Shown here: piece after piece, positions 23,955-32,650 of the stretch
Numbering within the stretch: position 1 is the stretch's first letter
Layout: every line of letters begins with the position of its first letter
Source of the DNA: Actinobacteria bacterium HGW-Actinobacteria-7
GTDB lineage: Bacteria > Actinomycetota > Coriobacteriia > Anaerosomatales > PHET01
DNA: 37,311 bases
Reading direction: 5' to 3'
NCBI GenBank assembly: GCA_002841275.1
Contig: PHET01000029.1
Span: 1-37,311, forward strand
The notes under the pieces: generated by a model
What the model saw: the letters and a program-made list of their open reading frames with translations, nothing else
Database searches by the model: none
What the model was told of the DNA's origin: nothing
Made by a program: the position numbers and the translations under genes

Positions 23955-24962
23955 CTACGACGCTCGTTTGATGAAGAAGTCCGCCATCGACAGCAGCAGG
24001 TCGCGTGCGCGGCCGCGTTCAAGCTCGGTTTCAAGCTCGCTCTTCGCCGAGATGACCAGGTCGCATGCGTAGCGGTTCGCGAACTCAATCGAACCCGCTT
24101 CCGTCATGATGCCAACCGCCTCGGCCAGCACGGCTATGTCGGTCTCATGTGCCGAGAGGATCGCGAGCAGCCGGTCACGCTCGGTCGCATGGTGCAGCGC
24201 ATGCACCGCGACGAGCGTCCGCTTGCCCTCGGTGATGTCGCTGCGGAAGTCCTTTTTGGTGGCTTCACGCGTGCCCACGAGATTGAGCACATCGTCTTGG
24301 ATCTGGAACGCCAGCCCGGCCGCCATACCGAAGGCACGCAACGCGGCGATCTGCTGGTCTCTTCCCCCGCCGATGATCGCGCCTATAGCCAGGGGAACAG
24401 CACCCGAATAGAACGCAGTCTTGTGGTTGGCCATGGTCAGGTAGTCCTCGACGGTGAGGTCGAAGCGGCCGTCTCTGGCCCAACCGATGTCGAGTGCCTG
24501 GCCTTCGATGGTGCGGGTGGTCATCTCGACAAGCTCGTGGAGCACCTTGAGCTTGGTCGAGTCGTCCAGACCGGGATCGTCGACCACGGCGCCGGTGACC
24601 AGAGACAGAGCGAGATCGCCCGCATTGATCGCGAGCCCTTCCCCCTCGGCGATGTGCATGCACGGCTCTCCTCGGCGAGTGAGCGAGGAATCCTCGATGT
24701 CGTCGTGGATGAGGGCTGCGGTGTGGAAGTGCTCGACACTGGCGGCGGCGTTGCGCGCGATGTCAGGGTCGCCCCCCACCGCCTCGCACGCCAGCAGACA
24801 GATGAGCGGACGGTGGCGCTTACCTGCGTTGTTGCTGTATGCGGCCAGCGGTCCGTACAGATAGCGTTGCATGTCCGGGTGGGCGCCGTCGATGAAGAAC
24901 GTCGCGAGAAACGCGTCGAACTTCTTGGAATTGCGCTTGAGGTAGAGCTCGAAACCGGTCAA
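23955..24962 (-). CDS. Polyprenyl diphosphate synthase
   Basis: I place the start at the TTG at 24962: GGGAGG lies 4 bases upstream, and the frame before it lacks family similarity. The 335-residue protein has GKRHRPLICLLACE, the first Asp-rich motif in ALIHDDIEDSSLTRRG, GDLALSL and the second motif in LAFQIQDDVLNLVG. The second motif is DDVLN, with Asn replacing the usual last Asp. It condenses isopentenyl diphosphate into geranylgeranyl or longer chains, for quinone side chains or cell-envelope lipids. The ribosome-binding site lies in a 12-bp palindrome (24967-24978). Confidence 0.9.
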   Translation of the reverse strand: MTGFELYLKRNSKKFDAFLATFFIDGAHPDMQRYLYGPLAAYSNNAGKRHRPLICLLACEAVGGDPDIARNAAASVEHFHTAALIHDDIEDSSLTRRGEPCMHIAEGEGLAINAGDLALSLVTGAVVDDPGLDDSTKLKVLHELVEMTTRTIEGQALDIGWARDGRFDLTVEDYLTMANHKTAFYSGAVPLAIGAIIGGGRDQQIAALRAFGMAAGLAFQIQDDVLNLVGTREATKKDFRSDITEGKRTLVAVHALHHATERDRLLAILSAHETDIAVLAEAVGIMTEAGSIEFANRYACDLVISAKSELETELERGRARDLLLSMADFFIKRAS

Positions 24963-25055
24963 CAGGCCTCCCGGGAGGTGAGGTACGCGCGTAATGGTAG
25001 CAGAGCGCGACGCTGGAATGTGCGACAAAGCGCCATCCACACCGGCTCGCACACG

Positions 25056-25868
25056 CTATGAGCGAGAGTCGGGCCGATAGCCCCTCTCGAGGTAGATATC
25101 GTCAGCACCGAATCTCCGACGGTACGTGAGCATGACCGCAAGCGTGCTGCCGGTGATATCCGCCGTGGCGACCATCACCATGACCACGATCTGGTAGGGC
25201 GCGGCAGCCATAGGGTCGGCTCCTGCAAGGAGCTGCCCTGCCATCATCCCGGGGATGAACACGATGCCCGCAGCGGAGAGCGTGTTGATGCCGGGAATCA
25301 TCGCCGCACGCATCGCGCGGCGGATGCTGGGTGCCGCCGCCTCCCAGGGCGTCGCGCCCAACGCTGTCAGAGCGAGTATCTCGCCCGAGCGGGCGTCCAT
25401 GTCCGAGAAGGTCCGCTCGAGCGCGAGCGCGATCCCGTTCATCGAGTTGCCCAGCACCATGCCCGCGATGGGGATCACGTAGCGCGGCAGATACCAGGGC
25501 TCGACCCGAACGATCAGCCCGGTCACCACGAAGGTGATGAACGTTCCCACCAACAACATGGCGAGAAACGAGATCCCCGTGGTACCGGCGGGCGCGTCAG
25601 GAGCACGCCGGGCGATGGTGAGCGCCGCCACCCCGGTCATGATGACCAGGACGCCGAGAACCGCCCATGGGCTGTCCAGACCGAAGATCCAGCCCAGCAC
25701 GAGGCCGAGCAACAACAGCTGAGCGTAGGTGCGGGCGGTGGCGATGGCCAGTTGCTTGGCGACGCCCAGCTTGAGGGCGACAGACAGAGCGCCGGTGAGC
25801 ACCATGAGCCCGGTGGCCAGAGCGAGTTGCCACCACCCGATGACTATGACGCCGCCAGCGCCGCTCAC
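25056..25868 (-). CDS. fetB: FetB-like ABC exporter permease
   Basis: The GTG at 25868 overlaps the ATPase gene stop (GTGA) and gives about 270 residues with seven or so membrane helices. The sequence fits the FetB/YbbM family: QLLLLGLVLGWIF, YVIPIAGMVLGNSMNGIALALER, LGATPWEAAAPSIRRAMRAAMIPGINTL, IVFIPGMMAGQLLAGADP. In E. coli FetAB helps iron homeostasis and oxidative-stress resistance; the substrate here is inferred from that. Confidence 0.88.
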   Translation of the reverse strand: MSGAGGVIVIGWWQLALATGLMVLTGALSVALKLGVAKQLAIATARTYAQLLLLGLVLGWIFGLDSPWAVLGVLVIMTGVAALTIARRAPDAPAGTTGISFLAMLLVGTFITFVVTGLIVRVEPWYLPRYVIPIAGMVLGNSMNGIALALERTFSDMDARSGEILALTALGATPWEAAAPSIRRAMRAAMIPGINTLSAAGIVFIPGMMAGQLLAGADPMAAAPYQIVVMVMVATADITGSTLAVMLTYRRRFGADDIYLERGYRPDSRS

Positions 25869-26551
25869 GACGTGGTCTCCGTGAGTTGCCCGCCGCACAT
25901 CGAGAACCGGCGTGAGGCAAGCGCGTCTGTCCTCTGATGGCGTACCCGGATCACCGCACCGCCCGCTGATGCGAACTGCGAGGTGGCCTGGGTGACTTGA
26001 GCGGCACTCGCGTCATCGAGGTTGGCATCCGGCTCGTCGAGCATAAGCACGGACGGATTGGTCATCAGTATGCGAAGCAGCGCGATTCTCGCCTGCTGCC
26101 CCACCGAAAGCCTGTCCGTGTCGCGCTCCAGCGAGACATCCGAGAGGTGGAGCCCGTCGAGCGCCGCCCTCAATACGGCGTCCTCCGGCGCGCTCTGCTG
26201 TGCGCGCACCTTCAGTGTCCACGGGAGCAGCAGGTTCTCGCGCACGGTGCCCGCGACCATCGTGGGCTTCTGGGGCAGGAGCGCCACGGCAGCGCGCCAC
26301 GCCTGCGGGGTGAGGTCGTGCGCAGAGACGCCGCGAAGCGACAGCGTGCCCACAGCCCCCGGAAGCAGCCGCGCGAGCGCACGCAGCAGCGTCGTCTTGC
26401 CGCAGCCGCTCGATCCGGTGATGTCGACGATCTCGCCGGCATCTACCTCGAGCGAGACGCCATCGAGTACGCGAAAGTCACCGGCGTCACCCGCGACTAT
26501 CGCGGAGACGCCCGTCGCACAGAGCACGGGTACGTTGGGGTTCTCAGTCAC
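25865..26551 (-). CDS. fetA: FetA-like ABC exporter ATPase
   Basis: The 228-residue ATPase has Walker A GSSGCGKTT, a LLPQKP Q-loop, signature LSVGQQARIALLR (SVGQ replacing the usual SGGQ, as is common in FetA) and Walker B VLMLDEPDANLD. The switch region reads RHQRTD, with the His retained. It pairs with the FetB-like permease by a 4-base overlap. Confidence 0.87.
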   Translation of the reverse strand: MTENPNVPVLCATGVSAIVAGDAGDFRVLDGVSLEVDAGEIVDITGSSGCGKTTLLRALARLLPGAVGTLSLRGVSAHDLTPQAWRAAVALLPQKPTMVAGTVRENLLLPWTLKVRAQQSAPEDAVLRAALDGLHLSDVSLERDTDRLSVGQQARIALLRILMTNPSVLMLDEPDANLDDASAAQVTQATSQFASAGGAVIRVRHQRTDALASRRFSMCGGQLTETTS

Positions 26552-26594
26552 ACGTCCATGCTACCTGAGCCAGGGCGAGCGCGCCGAAGAGCGA

Positions 26595-28661
26595 CTACCT
26601 GACCGTCATGTACTGCCAGCCAGAGTAGGTGGCAGCGTGGCCCGCATCATCGTGGAACGCACGAACGCGCCATCTGCCCTTGTACGGAATCTTGTACTTG
26701 GCATGGACCCGAGAGTAGTACGAGTAGTTGTAGGCATACGCATAGACGGTCTTGTACGCCCGCCACTTGCCCTTGTAGTAGCGCTGATAGTACATCTTCA
26801 CCGCACGCGAACCTGCAGTATGTCGCGGGTTCAGGGAGCTGTACCAGTAGTAGTACCTGCCGTGATAGATGGTGGATCTCGACGCCCACGGCCTAGAGCT
26901 CAAGTAGACGCGGGGAACGAAGTTGATCGCAGTCGTGGGCGTGGCCGCCTTGAATCCGAGGGCGCCCGGGAAACTCGCCCGGTAGTACGTCTTGATGTTC
27001 GGCTTCACCGAGAAGGAGAAGTAGCCGCTCGAAGAAGTCAGCGAGGTGACGCCGGTATCCTTGAACGTCACACCATTGCTGGACGACTCAAGGACGACCT
27101 TCTGGTTCTGCAGCCCACCACCGTCTGCGTTCAGGTAGCCGGACAACGTCCCGGTGCCACGGAACGCAAGATAGGCCGACCTCGACGATGAGGACAGTGT
27201 CGTGCTCTGGCGAGAGTCCCCAGAGACAACCGAGACGGTCTTGGTGAGCCCCAGGCCATCAGTCGCCCGCACGGTCACCGTCACGACGCCGCCGCTGTCG
27301 GCCTCCACGTCCGAAGAGAGACCCAACGACCAGTTCGCGAGGTTGTTGATGGACTCGACCGGGAGCCACGTCTCAGAGCTGGTCCAGGCGCTGCCGGTCC
27401 AGTAGTAGCCGTCAGGGCGCACGACTTTGACGTCGACGCTGGAGAGTCCGACACCCACGTCGGCAGCCACGCCAGCGATCGTCACCCCGGAATCGAGCGC
27501 GAACCCTGCGTCGGGCGATGCGAGGGAGACGGTGGGAGCTGTCAGGCCCGCGCAGACCGCGGTCCAGCTCGCACCGGCGTTGGTCGTGCGATAGATCGTT
27601 TCATCGTCGCCTACAACGATCCACGTCGTGGGCGTGAGGATGTCTATGCCGCGAAGAGGCGCGCCGCCTGGCAAAACGGTGTAAGCCCAGCTGCTGGCAT
27701 TGCCTGCGGTCGTACTCTTGGCGATAACGCCGGCGTCACCAACGGCCACGACGGTCTTGTCGTCCACGGCGGCGATGGCGTTCGCGTACATGGTGGGCAC
27801 ACCCGTCGCACGCTGGAAGGCGATCTGGCTCCACGTGGTGCCACCGTTGGTGGTACGCACGAAGGCTCGGTTGCCGCCCGCCGCAAACGCGGTGGTCGGA
27901 CTCGCAGCCGCGACACAGGTCAAGGGGAATCCGATGTCTGCAGGGGCCGTCTGCGCGGTCCAGTTCGTCGCTCCGCCATCGGTGGTCTTGAGAATCAGCC
28001 ATCTATCGATCGTGGTCGTTGAGCCGTCGCCACCGGTGGACGTGTACTCACTGCCGACGGCCCACGCCAACGCCCCGGAGGCAGTCGTGTCGACCGACTC
28101 TATGATCGCGCTCGTGGACCCGTAGGGATCGTCCTCGGTCGCGCCCGGATAGAGCGGGCCCTCGTACTGGGTGGTCCAGGAGTCACCATCGTCGACCGAT
28201 GATGCGATGCGGCCCGGATATCCCCCCTTGGGAATGTCGTCCGCGCGGCCGACGACCACCACGCGTCCTCCCGAGAGCTCATCGACATCGTTCCACATGA
28301 CACTGCTGGAAGCGGGCAGCACGGTGTTGCTGGAGCCCCAGATTCCGCTCACGTCGACGGTCGAGTAGGCACGATTGCTGAAGTCACTGACAGCCCATGC
28401 TCCGGTCGACGTGGCATGGATGCCTTGGAACCACGCGTTGGGAAGAGCTGAGGCCTTCCAAGTCAGTCCGCCGTCCTGGGAAAAGGACAGAAGGCCAGCG
28501 TGGGTCCCCCCACTCAAGGAGTACCCGCCGGTCAGATAGCCCATCGTTGGACTCGTGAACGAGACGGCCTCGATACGCTTGTTGGACAGCGCGCTCGCTG
28601 ACACGGCCGGAATCAAGAGAAGAGCTGCAATCGTCGCCACAGCGAGATGCTTTAGCCTCAT
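26595..28661 (-). CDS. Secreted BNR/Asp-box propeller protein with Tyr-rich tail
   Basis: With ATG 28661 (AGGTGG 5-6 bases upstream) the protein has 688 residues and a Sec signal ending near SASA. Residues about 25-390 repeat BNR/Asp-box blocks such as SQDGGLTWKA, SVDDGDSWTT, TTNGGTTWSQ and TTNAGASWTA, as in Ycf48-like propellers. Residues about 395-500 look Ig-like, about 505-580 form a beta domain, and the last 110 are Tyr/Arg/Lys-rich (YYYWYSS, KMYYQRYYKGKWRAYK, YAYAYNYSYY). There is no sialidase active-site evidence. A cell-surface or matrix role is likely. Confidence 0.82.
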   Translation of the reverse strand: MRLKHLAVATIAALLLIPAVSASALSNKRIEAVSFTSPTMGYLTGGYSLSGGTHAGLLSFSQDGGLTWKASALPNAWFQGIHATSTGAWAVSDFSNRAYSTVDVSGIWGSSNTVLPASSSVMWNDVDELSGGRVVVVGRADDIPKGGYPGRIASSVDDGDSWTTQYEGPLYPGATEDDPYGSTSAIIESVDTTASGALAWAVGSEYTSTGGDGSTTTIDRWLILKTTDGGATNWTAQTAPADIGFPLTCVAAASPTTAFAAGGNRAFVRTTNGGTTWSQIAFQRATGVPTMYANAIAAVDDKTVVAVGDAGVIAKSTTAGNASSWAYTVLPGGAPLRGIDILTPTTWIVVGDDETIYRTTNAGASWTAVCAGLTAPTVSLASPDAGFALDSGVTIAGVAADVGVGLSSVDVKVVRPDGYYWTGSAWTSSETWLPVESINNLANWSLGLSSDVEADSGGVVTVTVRATDGLGLTKTVSVVSGDSRQSTTLSSSSRSAYLAFRGTGTLSGYLNADGGGLQNQKVVLESSSNGVTFKDTGVTSLTSSSGYFSFSVKPNIKTYYRASFPGALGFKAATPTTAINFVPRVYLSSRPWASRSTIYHGRYYYWYSSLNPRHTAGSRAVKMYYQRYYKGKWRAYKTVYAYAYNYSYYSRVHAKYKIPYKGRWRVRAFHDDAGHAATYSGWQYMTVR

Positions 28662-28822
28662 GCTGGCCACCTAACCCCTAGTGATCTGAAGGCCCGTCGG
28701 GCCCTGGGCCACGACCAGTTCCGGAGTCGCGACACCTTCGATACTAACACCGCGTCATCATGCGCCGCGGATACGTTACTCTCTCGGTATGCCTGCAACC
28801 TTCGTGCCGTCGCCTCGGGCCC

Positions 28823-29338
28823 TCAGCCCTGCCAGCGGTCGCGATGGACGTACTGGGGCTCGTAGCGCTCCGAGGGAGGCTTGGTCTCGAGCGGGTGGCC
28901 CAGGGCGATCATGGACATCGGCTCGATGCCCTCCGGTATCCCGCAAGCGGCGCGCACGTTATCCGCGCGTTCCACGACGGGATGGACGCCGATCCACACC
29001 GCACCCAGCCCGATTGCATGTGCCGCGACCAGCAGGTTCTCGATGGCCGCCGAGCAGTCCTGCACCCAGTAGCCGGGGTGCTTCTCGGCGCGCGTGTCTC
29101 CGCAGATCACTAGGGCGACCGGTGCCCGCGAGATCATGCCCGAGTAGGGCGTGGCCTGCGACAGCGTCTCCCGCTGTGCTTCATCGGTCACCACAATGAA
29201 GCGCCACGACTGCTGATTGCCGGCACTGGGGGCGGCCATGGCCGCACGTAGGACGGTCTCAAGCTGGTCTTCGGTTACCGGCTGATCGGAGTAGTTACGG
29301 ATCGAACGACGGGACATGAGGGCTTCGAGGGCATCCAT
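28823..29338 (-). CDS. Nitroreductase-family flavoprotein
   Basis: The 171-residue protein has the family N-terminal FMN motif SRRSIRNYSDQPV, then AAMAAPSAGNQQSWRFIVV and LGAVWIGVHP near the end. It should be a homodimeric FMN oxidoreductase using NAD(P)H; the natural substrate is unknown. It lies 11 bases after the DUF523-DUF1722 gene on the same strand and probably shares its transcript. The 161-base gap downstream (28662-28822) holds a weak GGCCC/GGGCC hairpin near 28692 and nothing else clear. Confidence 0.88.
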   Translation of the reverse strand: MDALEALMSRRSIRNYSDQPVTEDQLETVLRAAMAAPSAGNQQSWRFIVVTDEAQRETLSQATPYSGMISRAPVALVICGDTRAEKHPGYWVQDCSAAIENLLVAAHAIGLGAVWIGVHPVVERADNVRAACGIPEGIEPMSMIALGHPLETKPPSERYEPQYVHRDRWQG

Positions 29339-29349
29339 GGGTGTTCCTT

Positions 29350-30333
29350 TCAGGTTCGCGGCACATCGGAGGTCTTCTGCCCGAGCGCCTTCACTCGCTT
29401 GCCGTCGCGACGGATGACCGGCGACGTTCCAAAGAGCAGGTCGTTCTCGAACGATATGCGCTCGAGCATGTCAAGCTCATGCACCAATTGGTCGACATTC
29501 TCGCGCACCTGAGGAGAGTCCATTGTCAGGTCGTGCAAGTCTATACCGTCAAGCTGCCCCTTGGTGCGGGCGTGGGAGTACGCCTTCCACAACGCACCAC
29601 GGATCCGAGCTCGCGTCGACGGGGCCTGCAGAGCATCGAGCATCTCTTGGCGCAGCACTTCGAGCTCTTCAGTCGCAGCGCCCCTGGGAAGTGCGGCAAG
29701 CCGTCTTCCCATCCCATCGGCGAACGGACGATTCGTCTCCTGCACCACGAACTTCACCGGGTGCCACGCATCGTAGAGATCGCGGCTGCGCTGGAGCGGC
29801 TGGCGCTTGAGCCACAGCCAAGCATGGAGCCTGCGACGCCAGTCCCACCACAGCAGCGCGTTGGCAAGTCCCTCATCCGGGATGAGGAACCACCCGCGAT
29901 CGAGCAGCATCGCGCCGAACACGCCAGATCCGGCAGCGGACTCGGTGCGCTTCTTGCCCACGCGCGCCTTGTACAGTCCGCAGCTGGGCGATGACTCCTT
30001 GGCGACGAACGCCTGGACCCCGGCCCGCTCGAGCGATTCGATCGCCGCTCGACAGCCCGCGATGACCGGCTCGGTCAGATCGTTTCCGCGCCGGTCGAGC
30101 ACCTTCGCACGTCCGGCGAGGACCTCTTGGCCGGTTCCCGTCAGGTGCACGGGCACCCGAGGCACGCCCAGACCCGCGAGGCACTCGGGGCACACCGGTG
30201 TCCAGACGAAGTCCGCCTTCTCGCGGCCCAGGAGTCCCAATGCGTCCGATCCGCGTCCGTTGTAGCGCACAGGGCAGTCGTACACGCACGCACTGATGCC
30301 GATGGCGACCTTCTCGGTGATGATCTTGGCCAC
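29350..30333 (-). CDS. DUF523-DUF1722 fusion protein
   Basis: A GTG at 30333 with AAGGAG 5 bases upstream gives 327 residues; the open frame further upstream is not family-like and crosses the photolyase gene. Residues about 1-150 are DUF523 (ISACVYDCPVRYNGR, TPVCPECLAGLGVPR, SSPSCG), the TudS-like group whose Cys bind an iron-sulfur cluster for desulfuration of thiouracil. Residues about 190-315 are DUF1722 (YbgA), for example WHPVKFVVQ and LWKAYSHARTKGQ. In E. coli ybgA is next to the photolyase gene; here the photolyase is divergent, supporting a link to DNA or nucleobase repair. Confidence 0.87.
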   Translation of the reverse strand: MAKIITEKVAIGISACVYDCPVRYNGRGSDALGLLGREKADFVWTPVCPECLAGLGVPRVPVHLTGTGQEVLAGRAKVLDRRGNDLTEPVIAGCRAAIESLERAGVQAFVAKESSPSCGLYKARVGKKRTESAAGSGVFGAMLLDRGWFLIPDEGLANALLWWDWRRRLHAWLWLKRQPLQRSRDLYDAWHPVKFVVQETNRPFADGMGRRLAALPRGAATEELEVLRQEMLDALQAPSTRARIRGALWKAYSHARTKGQLDGIDLHDLTMDSPQVRENVDQLVHELDMLERISFENDLLFGTSPVIRRDGKRVKALGQKTSDVPRT

Positions 30334-30437
30334 GGTTCTCCTTGTCATTGGTGTCCGGAGGGTACTTACCCTTACGAGGATGCGCGAGGCTTCGCAGTCA
30401 GCGAGAATAGGGATGCACTCAGGGTTCGGAGGAGCCG

Positions 30438-31835
30438 ATGACCGTATCGATCTGCTGGTTTCGCCGTAACCTGCGACTTGCCGACAACGCCGCGCTTTCC
30501 GCTGCGCTCTCGGGTTCAACGGTGGTCGTCCCCGTGTTCATCCACAGAGACGCCGAGAGGCCCCACGACCCAGGCGCCACCTCACTGGCATGGCTGTACC
30601 ATTCGCTTGCCTCGCTCGACGCGAGTCTGCGTGAGCGCGGCTCGGGCCTGACGACTCGAGCCGGAACGCCCGCAGCCGAGCTGGCGCGGATTGCGCAGGA
30701 GTGTGGCGCGTCACGCGTACACTGCCAGCGCGATTGGACACCCTCCGGGATCGCCGAGGAAACCGCCGTACGCGATGTGCTCGCCTCGGTGGGGGTCAGA
30801 CTCGTGGTCTCCGAAGGACAACTCCTGGTCACACCCGATGCGGTTGCGACGCGCGCTGGCGGACCGTTCAGAGTCTTCACCCCCTACTTCAAGGCATTCA
30901 ACAGCATCTGGGAGCCACCTGCCCTGCTTCCCGCACCTGTGTCGCTTCCCCGTCCGACCAGGATGCCCGTCAGCAGCGGTCCGGTCTCACCGCGCCCGGG
31001 TACTCCGGACATCGCGCGCTGGTGGACGGTCGGAGAAGATGCAGCCGCATCGAGGGTGGGGCGGTTCGTGTCCGGAGCACTGCACGCGTATGCCAGCGAC
31101 CGGGACCGGATGGACCTTCACGGCACAAGCGAGCTGTCGGCCTCACTCGCGTGGGGGGAGATCTCCCCGTCACAGGTCATGGCAGCCTCCCTTGGCGCGG
31201 GAGACGTCGCTCAGCCGTTCGTACGCCAACTGGCGTGGCGTGAGTTCTCGCATCACGTGCTGCATTACTTCCCCCACACTCTGGATGCGCCGCTGAGAGA
31301 GCGGTTCTCGGCATTCCCGTGGTGCCACGATGATGCCGGAGTGAGCGCATGGCAGTCGGGGATGACGGGATACCCGCTGGTCGACGCGGGAATGCGGCAG
31401 CTGCTTACGACCGGGTGGATGCACAACCGGGTGAGGCTGGTGTGCGGCTCGTTTCTCACAAAACATCTGCTGCAGCCCTGGCAGACCGGCGCGGCCTTCT
31501 TCGAGGCGCGCCTGGCCGACTACGATCCAGCGGCCAACACGTTCAACTGGCAGTGGGTCGCGGGGTGTGGTGCGGACGCCGCGCCCTACTTTCGAGTGTT
31601 CAACCCGGTTGTGCAGGGTGCGCGATTCGACCCGGATGGCGCCTATGTGCGCAGCTGGGTCCCGGAACTTGCTGGCCTCGACGCGCGGTGGATTCACCGG
31701 CCGTGGCAGGCTCCGGCACGTGAGCTGGCCTCCGCCGGCGTTGAACTGGGCAAGACCTATCCTTCGCCGATCATCGACCATGCAGAAGCCCGTGAACGGG
31801 CGCTCGCGGCCTTCGCGTCAATCAAGCAGCGGTGA
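30438..31835 (+). CDS. phr: Deoxyribodipyrimidine photolyase (class I)
   Basis: The 465-residue protein has the photolyase/cryptochrome N-terminal domain (ICWFRRNLRLADNAAL) and FAD-binding domain: QLAWREFSHHVL, MTGYPLVDAGMRQLLTTGWMHNRVRL, and FNWQWVAGCGADAAPYFRVFNP. It repairs UV-induced cyclobutane dimers using light. GGAGGAG lies about 4 bases before the ATG. In the 104-base divergent gap, GGGTA-CT-TACCC (30360-30371) is a small inverted repeat that could bind a shared regulator. Confidence 0.94.
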   Translation: MTVSICWFRRNLRLADNAALSAALSGSTVVVPVFIHRDAERPHDPGATSLAWLYHSLASLDASLRERGSGLTTRAGTPAAELARIAQECGASRVHCQRDWTPSGIAEETAVRDVLASVGVRLVVSEGQLLVTPDAVATRAGGPFRVFTPYFKAFNSIWEPPALLPAPVSLPRPTRMPVSSGPVSPRPGTPDIARWWTVGEDAAASRVGRFVSGALHAYASDRDRMDLHGTSELSASLAWGEISPSQVMAASLGAGDVAQPFVRQLAWREFSHHVLHYFPHTLDAPLRERFSAFPWCHDDAGVSAWQSGMTGYPLVDAGMRQLLTTGWMHNRVRLVCGSFLTKHLLQPWQTGAAFFEARLADYDPAANTFNWQWVAGCGADAAPYFRVFNPVVQGARFDPDGAYVRSWVPELAGLDARWIHRPWQAPARELASAGVELGKTYPSPIIDHAEARERALAAFASIKQR

Positions 31836-31856
31836 GCGGGTTCGCTGGCGGAGTAC

Positions 31857-32318
31857 CTACTTGCCGGAGGCTGCAATCACGTAGTCGATCTGCGTAAGGC
31901 CGCCCTCGGCCTCGGTCAGTGTGATGATGCCCTCTTCCGAGTCACGGGCGATCGAGAGGACCGCCGTGCGGGCGCCTTCGGTACCGGACTCCTCGCGAGC
32001 CACGCTCCATCCAGCGTCCTCAAAGCCCACCACGATGCCGTTCAAGACATCGGTGTAGGTGTCGGTGGTCTGCAACGAGAGGCTGTAGGCATCTTCGGTC
32101 TGATCGGACTCGAGCACCGTGGCGCCGGGCCACAGCGGCAACCCCTCCGGCGTCGATTTATCGAGCTTCCCGTCCACAGCCGCGCCGGCAGCCGCGCGGG
32201 TCGCCTCCTGCGTGACTATGGTTGGAGGCGGCGTGAAACGTGCCTCGAGACGCTTGCACCCTGTCGCGGAGAGCAGCGCCAGGGCGACAACGGTGAGTGC
32301 GAGCAGGCGGCGGTTCAT
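31857..32318 (-). CDS. Small lipoprotein of unknown function
   Basis: The 153-residue product starts with a lipoprotein signal (MNRRLLALTVVALALLSATGC; lipobox SATGC). The mature part has LPLWPGATVLESDQTEDAYSL, a WP-G-A segment seen in several actinobacterial and clostridial lipoproteins, then a small alpha/beta-like domain. I cannot assign a role. GGAG lies 7 bases before the ATG. It is just downstream of selC on the same strand, and the hairpin at 32341-32368 separates the two. Confidence 0.8.
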   Translation of the reverse strand: MNRRLLALTVVALALLSATGCKRLEARFTPPPTIVTQEATRAAAGAAVDGKLDKSTPEGLPLWPGATVLESDQTEDAYSLSLQTTDTYTDVLNGIVVGFEDAGWSVAREESGTEGARTAVLSIARDSEEGIITLTEAEGGLTQIDYVIAASGK

Positions 32319-32340
32319 CTACGGTCTCCTCGGTGAACTC

Positions 32341-32368
32341 CAAACGCCCCGACGATGCGAGGCGTTTG
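32341..32368 (-). terminator. Terminator of selC
   Basis: CAAACGCC (32341-32348) pairs perfectly with GGCGTTTG (32361-32368) around a 12-base loop. It lies 10 bases past the 3' end of the tRNA and before the lipoprotein gene. The T tract after it is short (GTTTGGAGTT), so termination may be incomplete. Confidence 0.55.
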
Positions 32369-32378
32369 AGAATACATG

Positions 32379-32475
32379 TGGCGGAAGCGTGTGCGAATCG
32401 AACACACCCAGGAGGCTCTTCACCCCCCACGACGGTTTTGAAGACCGCGGAGCCCACCAGGACCCATCCGCCTCC
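32379..32475 (-). tRNA. selC: tRNA-Sec (selenocysteine, anticodon TCA)
   Basis: The 97-base minus-strand gene begins GGAGGCGG and ends with encoded CCA after GCTTCCG. The anticodon stem GCGGT/ACCGT encloses CTTCAAA, giving anticodon TCA, which reads UGA. A long variable arm (GGGGGG-type strand pairing with CCTCC) and the T arm GTGTG-TTCGATT-CGCAC complete a typical bacterial tRNA-Sec; its size is diagnostic. One G-A mismatch lies at the eighth acceptor pair. SelB, which delivers this tRNA, is encoded 4 kb away at the right edge. Confidence 0.95.
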
Positions 32476-32483
32476 AAGGGGAG

Positions 32484-32512
32484 ATTGTGGTGAGAGGTGT
32501 GGACCGTGTCAA
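32484..32512 (-). promoter_or_regulatory. selC promoter
   Basis: The minus strand has a consensus -35 TTGACA (32512-32507), a 17-base spacer and a -10 CACAAT (32489-32484). The expected start lies at or just before the first base of tRNA-Sec at 32475. Confidence 0.72.
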
Positions 32513-32570
32513 CCGCTCCCAGCAGCCAAGACGTCTGTAACCGCTGCAGGAACGTCACATTATGAGAAAT

Positions 32571-32615
32571 GTCTCATGGTGGTCTCATCAACGGCTCATC
32601 GGAGGGTCCTACCAT
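32571..32615 (+). promoter_or_regulatory. Three PhoB-type direct repeats plus -10 before the NapC-like cytochrome gene
   Basis: GTCTCAT (32571-32577), GTCTCAT (32582-32588) and GGCTCAT (32593-32599) are separated by 4 bases each, an exact 11-base period. That is the layout OmpR/PhoB-family regulators bind. A -10-like TACCAT follows at 32610-32615, with no good -35, as for an activator-dependent promoter. An ATGAGA at 32562-32567 forms an inverted repeat with the first unit. Confidence 0.6.
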
Positions 32616-32650
32616 TCAGGGCATGTATTCGCCGTAATCCGGAGGCAAGC

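Noticed and set aside
24967-24978. CCTCCCGGGAGG palindrome as a regulator operator
   Set aside because: It coincides with the ribosome-binding site of the polyprenyl synthase gene and is short; sequestration of the site is possible but unsupported.
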